A stretch of DNA of 64,000 nucleotides from Neovahlkampfia damariscottae (Eukaryota > Heterolobosea > Selenaionea > Neovahlkampfiida > Neovahlkampfiidae), in the NCBI GenBank assembly GCA_016618085.1, contig JABLTG010000024.1:87716-151715 (forward strand), written 5' to 3'. The translations under genes and the position numbers were made by a program. The number at the start of each line of letters is the position of its first letter. Positions within the stretch are counted from its first letter, which is position 1. Positions 22,075-32,240 of the stretch are shown one piece after another. The notes under the pieces were generated by a model. The model was not told the DNA's origin. It did not search any database and was given only the letters and a program-made list of their open reading frames with translations.

Positions 22075-24275
22075 ATGGAAGAGCAATTTGTTTTAACACC
22101 TCTAACTGAAATTGAAGAATTAAAAATAGATGAAGAATATAAATCCGCTTTTTGCAAACATGCACAAAAGAAATTTGTTTCTGAACAATTTCTTTTTTTT
22201 GAAATGTATCAAAATTATTTAGAAAAATTTGAAATTGATGAAGAAAAAGAAAGTTTAGAAGAAGAATTATATGAAAAATTTATAAACCAAAATTCAAAAA
22301 CAGCGTTGACTTTAAGTACAAAAATTTTAAAAAAAGTGAAAAATTTGTATAAAGAGAAAGCATCAAAACCATTTCAAATAGTTTATCAAGAAGTAAGATT
22401 TTAGTTTACATAATAATAGGTGAATACTAATTTGTCACCAATTTACAGAGAATTCCTGAAAAACAATAATGAAATGTTGATAAAGAAAGAATCAATTTTT
22501 AGACATCCTTCACACATACCAAAGAATTTTGAAGAAATCATTGATCACGAAGAATTATATCAAATCTTTTGTAATTACGTTTGTGATCATTATGGCAGGA
22601 ACTACATGGTTTGTTTTGAAGATTTAAGAGAATATCAAAGAAATCCAATAGAGAAAGCAAAAAATAGAATATACGAAAATTATTTTGTTTATTCATCACG
22701 TTTTTGTTGCATTTTTAATCCTCAAATCAGATCAACAATTTTTATCAACAAAAATACAACCACTGAAAATTGGGAAGAAAATTTGGAGAATTTTCTTAAA
22801 AATATTTTGCAAAACGAGTTTTTTGTAAGATTTATACATTCTCCTCTTTGGAAAGATTTTATTAGTTCAAACTTTCAAAAAGAAAAAGATACAACTTTTG
22901 ATGATTTATACACTGTTAAAAAAGTTGTGAAAAAAACCACATCTTTTTCAGAGGAAGTTGAACATTTGATTGTTGTGAATAAGTTGACAACTGAACCTTT
23001 CAATGCTAAAAGAATTACATCAACCAAAACTCTTTCCAAAATAGAGACTTTTAATGTATGAAAAAAAAAAAACTGATCTATTAAGTCAATGAATCAAAGA
23101 GTTCATGATAATGTGATTCAATTTGTCGAATTATTCAAAGAAGATTTGAAGGAATATAATAAAAATTGTGTCACAATCATCACAACTGAAATCAATGAAC
23201 GACTAGATACCTTTTTGAATAATAAAGGAAATATTATCAAAGAATATGTAAGAAATCAAAAAAACTCATTTTTCAGGAAATTATCGGATACTTTATGCAA
23301 ATTCTATCTGCGTTGGCTCATTTACATGATCAAAAACGTTATTTTGATTTTGGAACTTTGTGTGAAAATAATATTTACATGTCTGCTTTGTATAGTACAA
23401 TATTTATTGATCCTGGGTATTACTTTGATGAAGAGAATGATGAATACCCAGATTACTATGATGCACCTGAAAATGTCACTTCTGCCAAAGGTGATATCTA
23501 CAGTGCAGGTTTTATTTTTTTCAGATTTCTTACCAGATTATCTCCCGAAGAAATTGAAACGATTTATAAAAAAAAACCAAATTTGAATTTAGTTGGTAAA
23601 ATAAAGAGTTTTAGAAGATCACCTTTTAATGGTGTTGAACCAACGTATTACAATAACATCAAAGAAACTCTTTCGAAAGTCAAAGTAAGTTCATTGAATT
23701 GTAATTCATAAAATCAGTTATTTGATTCAAAAATTAAAGATTTAGTATTGCAAATGATTCATCCAGATCACAAAAAAAGACCTTCAGCATTAGAAGCTCA
23801 TAAAACATTGAAAGCAATTCAAAAAGGAAAAAACTATAAAATGATTAAAACAAAATCAATGGTTTATGAAAATTTCGAAGAAGAACATCTACTCACAAAA
23901 AATATATATCGTAGATTTTTCAAAGAATTTGTGAGAACCGAATTTTCAACTGAAACAGTTTTGTTCTTTGAAGATGTTGAATTATTTCAAAATTTCTCAA
24001 CAGATCAAGAGAGATTATTGAAAACCAAAGAAATTTTTCAATCTTATTTGAGTTCATCATCACCTTTAGAAATCAATGTAAGTGGAAGATTAAAAAAAAA
24101 ATTAGAAGAAGAGATTCAAGAAGCCAATGAAACTGGAGATATAACATTTGACATTTTTGATGAAATTCAAAAACATGTTGTAGATACAATATTTTTAGAT
24201 GTAATGATGAGATTTAAAGACTCCGAAATAAAAAAAGAATTGGATCACTATATGGAAAAATATGAAAAAAAATGA
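22075..24275 (+). CDS. RGS-RGS-pseudokinase-RGS protein B
   Basis: Tandem paralogue of A, starting 65 bp after its stop. Five exons: 22075-22392, 22420-23055, 23086-23247, 23277-23684, 23718-24275; introns of 27-33 nt; 693 residues. It lacks the Ser/Pro-rich N-terminus and starts directly in the first RGS (about 16-106). The second RGS is at about 140-245, the kinase-like domain about 260-530 and the final RGS about 560-670. The catalytic-loop Asp is again lost (FGTLCENNIYM) while IDPG, APE, GDIYSAGF and the RP block remain. Two of its introns correspond in position to those of A; the others are extra. It ends 12 bp from the convergent RPC4 gene. Confidence 0.82.
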
Positions 24276-24287
24276 TTGGATAAAACT

Positions 24288-25233
24288 TTATTTCGGGTTT
24301 AAGCATGCTTCAAGATCAGGAACACAAGAAATTCTTTTTGAAACATCTCCTAAAACATATACTTTTTTTGAATCTGATGAAATACAAGCAACATTTTCAG
24401 CCATTTCTGATTCAGTTCCAGAAACAACATCAAACAAAACATTACCTAATTTCAATTTCCTCTTTCCTGATTTATAAACTAACATTTCACCAATATATCC
24501 TTTTGGTATATTGGTCAAAGTATTTTGAAAATCTGTCATCCAAATTTCATCATATTCAGCACCATGTTCTTGTTGTTTTTTTTCAACTTTTTTTTGTGAG
24601 GTTATTGGTAATGAAGATGGTAATTGAATAAAAAATAACTCATCTTCTTTGATCATACTTGAATCCTTTGATTGTTCCCAAACTGTTTTTTTTTCTACCA
24701 ATGATGGAAGACTTGTTGGTGGTATTTTTACATCTTTGAAGAAATCATTTTCTAAATAATCAGAATTTGTCATTTTCTTTTCATCATTTGAAGATTGAGG
24801 ACGATAAGATTCATATGAATCTGTAAAACTTGGTGTTTGATAACCTTGACCACCAAATGAAAATGAATCATCTCTTTGATCTAAACTTGATAATTTCTTT
24901 GGTTTTTTGGTTGTATTTGGTAAAAATTTAACTTTTTTTTCTTGTGGTTTTGAAGGCTAAAAAAAAATTTAATTTTTTTTTTTTTTTACTTTGAATAAAT
25001 CTGACACTTCAGATTTCATTTTTCCTTGATTAATTCTATAGTTTTAAAAAAAATTACTCGTTTTTTTACCCAATTGCTCTTCTTTGTACATTTGTTGGTG
25101 TAAATGTTTTTTTAGAAGAAAGTGATGATTGACTGGTAGATTTTAAGTTTCCTAATCTATTATTTTCAACAGCTAATTGAATTGAGTTTTTTATTTTTCC
25201 TGCATCTTTTTTCTCTTCTTTTTTATCACTCAT
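24288..25233 (-). CDS. POLR3D: RNA polymerase III subunit RPC4
   Basis: A subunit of Pol III (yeast Rpc53), part of the Rpc4/Rpc5 initiation-termination subcomplex. Three exons, 25233-25070, 25035-24990 and 24956-24288 (introns 34 and 33 nt); 292 residues. The C-terminal RPC4 domain is clear: LVYKSGKRKLKLGNVLFDV, then YVLGDVSKR and a terminal PDLE. The N-terminus is basic and low-complexity, as in other family members. Its ATG is 15 bp (or 39 bp, depending on the start chosen) from the divergent MDR gene. Confidence 0.9.
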
Positions 25234-25248
25234 CTGTTTTTTGTATGG

Positions 25249-26382
25249 ATGAAAAAAAATAATCCAATTAAAATGCGTGGTGTTTTCATTGAAGCATATG
25301 GAGGAATTGATGTTTTACAATTTTCAAAGGATCTACCAAAACCAACATTAAAAACAGACACTGATGTTTTGCTCGAAATCCATGCTGCTTCATTAAATCC
25401 TATTGATTATAAACTCCGAGACGGATTATTACGAATAGTCAAACTCTATGAATTTCCGTTAATTATGGGTCATGATATGAGTGGTATTGTTTTAGAAGTA
25501 GGTGATAAAGTAACAAATTTCAAAAAAGGAGACGAAGTTTTTTTAAATTTTATATAACAATTAAAAAGGTGTTCGCAAGAGTCCAAGGAAATAGAATTGG
25601 AACTTTAGCTGAGTATATTGTTTCAGATCAAAAATTTATAGCAAAAAAACCTGAGAATATAACTCACATTGAAGCTGCTTCTATTCCTTTAGTTGGAATG
25701 ACAACACTTCAAGTAATGAAATTTTTTTTTTTTAAAAGAATAAAAAGGCTTTTGAAAAAGCTAATTTAAAACCAAAATCAAAAGTATTAATTTTAGGAGG
25801 TAGTGGTGGAACAGGTACTTTTGCAATTCAATTGGCAAAACATGTTTTGGATTTGTATGTTATTGTGACTTGTAGTTCTAAAAATGAAGAATTTTGCAAA
25901 TCACTTGGAGCTGATGAAACCATTGATTATAAAAAAGAAGATTTCACAAAAAAACTTTCGAAAGTGGATTTCGTCTTTGGTAAATAACAACAAAAGTTAA
26001 TTCTTCAAAAATAGATACCACAGGGGAAGCTGAGAAATCTTTTGAAGTTTTGAAGAAATATGGAAAGTGTTATACCATAGCTGCAATGCCTGATTCATCT
26101 ATAACTCAATCTCAAGAAACAGATGCTTATTTTTTTGTTCCTACTCTTTTGGATGTTCTTTCTGCTAAAACTAGATTTTTAGCGTACATGAATTCAATTG
26201 ATTATCAATACATCTCATTAGTACCAAATGGAAATGATTTAGAAAAAATTGGAAAATATATAAATGAAGGTAAAATTAAACCAGTTGTTGATTCAGTTTT
26301 TGATTTGGAAAATTCAAAAGAGGCATTTCAAAAAATTGAATCAGGTAGGACTAAAGGTAAAAACTGTATAAAAATAAAATAA
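25249..26382 (+). CDS. Zinc-less MDR oxidoreductase, quinone-reductase-like
   Basis: Four exons: 25249-25536, 25569-25712, 25748-25979, 26015-26382 (introns 32, 35, 35 nt); 343 residues. Medium-chain dehydrogenase fold: an N-terminal GroES-like domain with [15 protein letters not shown] and GHDMSGIV, then a Rossmann domain with the NADPH loop LGGSGGTG. The zinc ligands of alcohol dehydrogenases are absent, so an NADPH-dependent quinone or enone reductase is likely. The ATG may instead be at 25273 ([11 protein letters not shown]), which lies 3 bp after a CCAATTA motif and matches the family start better. Confidence 0.87.
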
Positions 26383-26387
26383 CTTTT

Positions 26388-26711
26388 TTATTTTAAAATG
26401 TCATAATAAACAATAGTCATGTCTGAATCAACTATAGCAAGTGTAATTTCTTTTTGATTCGAGGATGTGTGAATTTTTTTTAATTTTAAAAATGACATTT
26501 TTTCATTTGATGATATAGGTACAATATACATTTTTTTGTTTTCATTTCTTTTTTTTATTGCTTGAAAACAATATCTTTGTAAAAAATCATTTTCGATAAT
26601 TGTTATTTCGTGTGAGTTTAACAATTCAAAATAAACATTAAAGGATATTTTGGTAATTTTTGATTCATATTTTGAATGTTTTTCAAAAAATTTAGCAAAG
26701 GTTTCCTCCAT
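26388..26711 (-). CDS. TSEN15: tRNA-splicing endonuclease subunit Sen15
   Basis: A structural subunit of the heterotetrameric endonuclease that excises tRNA introns. Single exon, 107 residues, short but full for this small protein. The diagnostic C-terminal half is present: a VYFELL strand, MYIVPISS, then LTLAIVDSD-like residues (here ITLAIVDSD) followed by TIVYYDIL. A CCAATCA box lies 32-38 bp upstream. The stop is 5 bp from the convergent MDR gene. The window also carries an intron-containing tRNA-Asp, a natural substrate. Confidence 0.85.
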   Translation of the reverse strand: MEETFAKFFEKHSKYESKITKISFNVYFELLNSHEITIIENDFLQRYCFQAIKKRNENKKMYIVPISSNEKMSFLKLKKIHTSSNQKEITLAIVDSDMTIVYYDILK

Positions 26712-26992
26712 TTCATGTGTTTAAACAAATTGAAACAATTATCCAATCATTTTTTTTTTGAAAAATCGTTAAAAAACAAATTAAAATTATTTTTGTAAAA
26801 TGTAATTTTTATTTAGAAAATGAACAAAAAATCTATTGCGCTTTTTTTAGCGAATCATTGTGTTGAAAAACCAGCCAATCATTCTCATCAACTCAATAAT
26901 CGACCAATTAGATCGATTTATATTAAAGTTTGTCTGAGCACAAAAAACCCACAAAGCGCCCTAGTCTCCTTCAGAAAATTGTAAACACAGTT

Positions 26993-27950
26993 ATGAGCAA
27001 GAAAGACGAGGAAAAAAAAGAAGAAGAAAAAAAAGCTGGATTTTTAACTCAGGTGAATGAAAGTGAAAGTCATAAAAGAAAATCACTTGACAAAGGTAAA
27101 AAAAAAAAAAAAAAATGACTCAAATAAAGGAAAATTAAACAAATTATTTGAAGAAGAAATAATTTCAGTAAATGAAGAAGAAGATATTTACTACTATAAT
27201 TATATTGAAATGTTTGAAGATGAGGATTTTGACCCGTAAGTGAACAAAAGTGATTTTTAAAAAAAATGAATAGATTTTCTTTCATTGCATCACTTCCACC
27301 TTTAGATGACCCATATATCAAAAAACCGCCAAGAGCTAAATTTGAACAGAAAGATAAAACTAAAATGACACTTGTATTAGATTTAGATGAAACTCTTGTT
27401 CATTGTAGTACAGAACCTTTGAGTGGATCTGATTTAGTATTTCCTGTTGTTTTTAATGGTGTGGAATATAAAGTTTTTGTACGTAAAAGACCGGGTTTTG
27501 AAGATTTTTTAAAAGAGGTTTCAAAGATTTTCGAAGTCATTGTATTTACTGCTTCACAACAAGTTTATGCTGACAAACTTTTGAATATACTCGACCCAAA
27601 AAAAGAATGGATTCAGTACCGAATTTTTAGAGACTCTTGTGTTGATGTAGATGGAAATTACTTAAAAGATTTACATGTTCTTGATAGAGATCTTAAACGA
27701 ACTGTTATTGTTGATAATTCTCCACAAGCTTTTGGTTTTCAGGTTAGCAGAAAAAAAAAAAAAAAATTTAATATTCAATTAGTATGATAATGGTATACCT
27801 ATTGAAAGTTGGTTTGAAGATAAAACTGACCGAGAGTTGTACAAGTTAATTCCATTTTTGAAAAAATTGAAAGATGTAGATGATGTTAGACCATTGATAC
27901 GAGATCGTTTTTCACTTCATTCAATCATTGAAAGATTCCAAGGATTGTAG
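26993..27950 (+). CDS. CTDSPL2: CTD-small-phosphatase-like protein (FCP/SCP family)
   Basis: Protein Ser/Thr phosphatase of the HAD superfamily. Four exons: 26993-27095, 27130-27235, 27274-27742, 27783-27950 (introns 34, 38, 40 nt); 281 residues. The catalytic [10 protein letters not shown] motif (DxDxT/V) is at about residue 95. [29 protein letters not shown] and GIPIESWF follow, and the end RDRFSLHSI matches CTDSPL2 closely; the [13 protein letters not shown] lead-in also matches. Its stop is TAG, unlike nearly every other gene here. The reading frame is open and protein-like for about 20 codons before the ATG but has no upstream ATG; the CCAATCA box at 26875-26881 is unusually far away. 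The true 5' end is therefore uncertain. Confidence 0.87.
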
Positions 27951-28020
27951 AATAAAAAAAAGTTTTTATCACCTTTTTTTATTGGTTTATTTTTTTTATC
28001 GTTTTGGTTAACAGTTGTTG

Positions 28021-28269
28021 ATGTCTTTTCTTGCTGAAATATTTGTTACTGTTCCAATTGTTGTTACACTTTCTTATTTAGGTTTAACTCAAACAAGATT
28101 TTATTATAATGTTTTAAATGAAACTAAAAAATTAAAAGTTGAAAAAGAAAAACTTTTTAATGAAGGTGATATTATGGAAGATGAAGAATTAGAATTTGAA
28201 AAATTTATGGAAAGAAAAAAGTACTTGAAAATTACAAATGAAAAGCAAACAAAGAATATCAAGTTTTAG
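28021..28269 (+). CDS. Small single-pass membrane protein
   Basis: Single exon, 82 residues. Residues 1-28 form one hydrophobic segment; the rest is a charged Lys/Glu-rich helix with coiled-coil potential. No family recognised. An ATTGG motif 36-40 bp before the ATG fits the promoter pattern of this genome and argues that the gene is real. Confidence 0.5.
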   Translation: MSFLAEIFVTVPIVVTLSYLGLTQTRFYYNVLNETKKLKVEKEKLFNEGDIMEDEELEFEKFMERKKYLKITNEKQTKNIKF

Positions 28270-28713
28270 TCACTGATTTAATAGAAGAGATTTGTGAAAA
28301 ATAGAATGGATTTGATTAGAAAATGTTCTTTGATCTACCTATCATTTCAGTTTCATCAAAATGAACAAACTTTAAATTGATGATCTGATGAAAAGAATCT
28401 CAAGAAAGACTTGAAAAAGGAGGAAAAAAAATGTTGATTTTCATCAATTCAATCTGATTCGGAAATGAAGTGATGTTCAGTTATTTTTAAAATGTGCTCA
28501 TTTTCTTGATTGGAGATAAATTATCAATTTAAATTATTATTAGAACTGCTCACATTTTTATGATTTGTTCACTGATTTCCATTGTCGGACATCAATCGTT
28601 GGAAGATTTATTTTTCACCAACTTCGTCATTGGAATGTCCATAAAAAGGAAAATGACATTGATTGGTTAATTTATTTATAGAGAAGTCATTCAATTCCAA
28701 CGTTTATCAAATC
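28270..28713. other. Intergenic, promoter of next gene
   Basis: No gene recognised in 444 bp. A TGATTGG box at 28660-28666 lies about 48 bp before the next ATG; an ATTGG also occurs at about 28630. The rest is AT-rich without repeats. Confidence 0.5.
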
Positions 28714-30258
28714 ATGGAAGAACTGATATCAGCTCCTTCTGTTAGTCAAGTGCATTTATCACCCAAAATGACTAAAAAAGAATTAAAAACTTACAAAACT
28801 ACCAAAGGATACACTGTAGAAGAGCTCAACCAAAAAAAACAAACAGTTTTATGTAAGAACAACTTTTGTTTTCATTTTTTTTCAAAGGTTTTTTAAAACC
28901 TCTAACTTATCCAACAAACCGTTCAGCTGTCAATGAACTTTTAGTTTTGTCACTTGAGCTGTCAAGTCTTCAACAAATAAGTTTGGTTTTCATTTTTAGT
29001 GAAAGGGCTAATACAGTCTTGATGATACTACAGAAATACAATTTAGCTGAGAAGATAAACTTTATTGCTGACCCTAATTTAAAAATGCATGATGCCTTCC
29101 AAGTGACAAAAAAATTCAATAAATTCACTGAAAGTAATGAAAGGAATACCCATGTCTATTATTTAAAATCAAATGAAATTAAGAATCACATACAGTTTGG
29201 AAGAGAACTACCGTAAGTTTTTTTTTATTTAAAAATTTCCAAAGAATTGATGAAATAAAAAGTTTCATAACTTTAGACACCAGTACAAAAAAAAGAAGAA
29301 AAAGAACAACAAAAGAAGTGGATTTTATTCAAAATTCTCATTATCCATACCTGAATTTAGCACCAAAGTCACCTTCTGCTTTTACAGCTATCAAAAGTTT
29401 ATTTTGCTCTCCAAGAAGAAGTTCATCAACAAATTCATCTTTTGGAGCTTTGTCAAGTGAAATGTTTGATATGGATGATATCAGTGACAGTTCAACAAAT
29501 ACATCAAGAAACTCAATGTCCTTTATAAAAAAACCTTTCAAAACTCATTTGAGTGATTCAAAACAATCAAGCGAACGAAGTCCATTCAATTGGAAACGGA
29601 AAAATTCAGGTTCTGTTGATTTGGGTATCACACGACCAAATTCACAAAAAAGTTTGACATCACCAAGAGACTTTCAAAATAATCGAGCAAATTCTATTGT
29701 AGATTCACTTTTTAGTTCTCCAAAATCACCTTTAAAATGGGGTTCTTCAGATGAAAGAAGAAATTCAAATTTTTTCAAGCTTTCAAAAACATCTTTTAAA
29801 ACAAAAGAAACTTCAGAAAGTACCACAAAACTAGTTACACTTTTAGATGTCCTTGAAAATGATAAATTTAGAATCTATTTCAAACAATTTGCTGAAAGTG
29901 AATATTCCAAAGAAAATGTGCTCTTTTGGGAAGATGCACAAGAATTTAAAAAAATTGAAGACCTTGCAGAAAGAATGGGTGAAGCACATCGAATTTTCAA
30001 AAGTTATTTAACAATAGATTCAGAATATGAAATTAACGTTTCTTCAAAATTAGGTATGTTTCTCTTCTTTTTTAAATTTTTTTTTCAAAAGAAAGTTCTG
30101 TGAAAGAAAATTTATTTTTAAATTTGTTGAATGATGAATGTCCAAATGACCTTTTTGATTCAATTATATTTGAATTAGAAATGACAAATTTGAATGATAC
30201 ATTTTCAAGATTCAAGTTCACTACTTTGTATCATGAAAATGTAAAAGATCAATTGTAA
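28714..30258 (+). CDS. Thioredoxin-like-RGS fusion protein, copy 1
   Basis: Four exons: 28714-28852, 28888-29212, 29245-30053, 30092-30258 (introns 35, 32, 38 nt); 479 residues. Residues about 40-150 fold-match the peroxiredoxin-like AhpC-TSA_2 group (VLCFLKPLTYP, LVFIFSE, INFIADPNLK), but the CPxxC active-site cysteines are replaced (YPTNRS), so it is probably redox-dead. A long Ser/Pro-rich, phosphorylatable linker (about 180-350) precedes a C-terminal RGS domain (about 355-470: FRIYFKQFAESEYSKENVLFWED). The tandem copy downstream has the same exon structure. G-alpha GAP activity is likely from the RGS; the role of the N-terminal fold is unknown. Confidence 0.78.
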
Positions 30259-30352
30259 ATAATGTTGTAAATATTTGTATATTATCCATTTTTCTTATTT
30301 TTGAAATGACATTTCTTAATTTGATATACAACCAATCATATTTCTTTATTTC

Positions 30353-32044
30353 ATGGAGGAGTTGATTTTGAACAGTCAAGCAATAACAAATTTAAAAACC
30401 ATAGATAAAAGTTGGTTGATGAATATGGAAACTATACATCATGAAAATTTAGAAGAAATTAATAGAAAGACTTTTACTTTATTATGTAATTTATTTTTTT
30501 ATTCATTTTTTGAAGGTTTCATGAAACCATTACTTTTTCCAACAAGAATATCAGCTATAAATGAATTACAAAAACTTGTTTTAGAACTTGGAAATTTAGA
30601 ACGAATTAAATTAATCTTTGTTTTCAGTGAACGAACATTCAATTTGTATCAGTTACTTGTAAAGTGTAATTTAGAAAATAAAATAACATATATATGCGAT
30701 TCAAAATTAAAATATTTTGATAAATTTCAAGTACCAAATTTATACAATAATTGCTGTACAAGCAATCAACGAAATACTCATATATTTTTTTTAAAATCAA
30801 ATTCGCTCATTAAAACAATAGAATATGGTAGAATTATACCGTAAGAATAGTTTTACTTAAATTTTTAATAGTATGGATGAGATTCGGAGTTTTTTACCTC
30901 TACCAAAAAAATCAAAAAAAATTAACCAACGAAATGAGATTGTTTTTATTGAAAAAACTACAGCTCTTTTGGCCACAAAAAAGAACAAAAAACATCATAT
31001 TCGAAGAAAAAGTTTGTATGAAACTTTGACTTCTTTCAAGTCAAAACCGAAAGAAATTGCAACAACAGAGAAAATTTCATCTTTTGGGCCAAAATCACCA
31101 TCAGTATCACAAGAAAACTCACCAACTATAGAAACGATTGATTTCTTTTCACCAAGATCTCAAGATTCTCATGGTGATGATATTTCAGTTGGAAGTGAGA
31201 ATTCAGCAAAATCATCATCATTGTTTGGAAGCTTTAAGAATTTATTTCATGGTTGCAGCTTCGATGATGAAGATGATCCTGTTGAGTTGAGAGCTGATGA
31301 TACTGCACCTGATTTTAAAGTCAGGAAAAGAAGAAAATCATTGGATAATGCAATGTCCAAAAAAGATTCTGATTTGTCTTTGTCATTCGCTGGATTGACT
31401 TTTAAAGCAAAATTCAAGAGAAAGGGTTCAATGTCACATGGTTTGGATGATAAATCACCGAGATCTCCAAGACTTATTTCACCAAGATTGGCCGGTACAC
31501 CTGTTGGTCGAAAAGGATCAGCACATGCTCCTAACATCAATTTAAACTTCAGCCCTTCAAGTGACTCACCTAAGAAATCTCCTGCGACTAAAAAAGATTT
31601 AAGGACAACCAAAACAGTATCTCTTTCAATGTTAGATATTTTACAAGACGAACAAAAAAGAAAGGTATTCAAAAAATTTTCCAAATCAGAATACTCATCT
31701 GAAAATATTGAATTTTGGGAAAGAGTCCAAGAATTTAAAAAAATTAAGGATAAAAATGAGAGATTGGATGAAGCAGAAATGATTTATTATCACTTTTTGA
31801 CACCTGAATCGGATGATGAAATTAATGTTTCTTCAAAACTATGTATTTTGTAAAAATTATATTAAATTACTTTTCAGTGAAAAGAGTGAAAATTGAATTG
31901 TTTGAAGCTTTGGAAACCAATGAATGTCCTATTGAGATTTTTGATGCAATTGTATTTGAATTGGAATTTGGAGCTCTATCTGATACCTTAACCAGATTTA
32001 AATTTACATCTGATTATTTCACCATAAACAAAGTCAAGAAATAA
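30353..32044 (+). CDS. Thioredoxin-like-RGS fusion protein, copy 2
   Basis: Tandem paralogue, 95 bp after copy 1. Four exons: 30353-30485, 30516-30840, 30872-31842, 31878-32044 (introns 30, 31, 35 nt); 531 residues. Intron positions and phases match copy 1 exactly. The N-terminal fold (LLCFMKPLLFP, LIFVFSE, ITYICDSKLK) again lacks the active-site pair (FPTRIS). The linker is longer and full of Ser-Pro sites, with several basic patches. RGS at about 415-525 (VFKKFSKSEYSSENIEFWE). The last exon, completing the RGS domain, requires the 35-nt intron. A CCAATCA box lies 15-21 bp before the ATG. Confidence 0.78.
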
Positions 32045-32240
32045 TTTTAACTTTTAGAAGATGAAACTATAATATTTAATATCTGAGAATCAGAAAAATT
32101 TAGATTTTACAATCATCAGAGGTTTGAATATCAAGAAAAATAAAAGCTGATTGCATATTTGGAAAAATGAGAACAAATGGCTTTTTCAAGTCTTCCAGAT
32201 TTTGGAATTTATTGACCAATCATCCTTTAATTCCAAAAAC

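Noticed and set aside
19372-24275. Calling genes A and B true G-protein-coupled receptor kinases
   Set aside because: Domain order differs and the catalytic-loop Asp and Gly-rich loop are missing.
26820-27011. Upstream ATG frame of about 63 codons before the CTDSPL2-like gene
   Set aside because: Different phase from the gene, no domain, and it overlaps the protein-like sequence read in the other frame.
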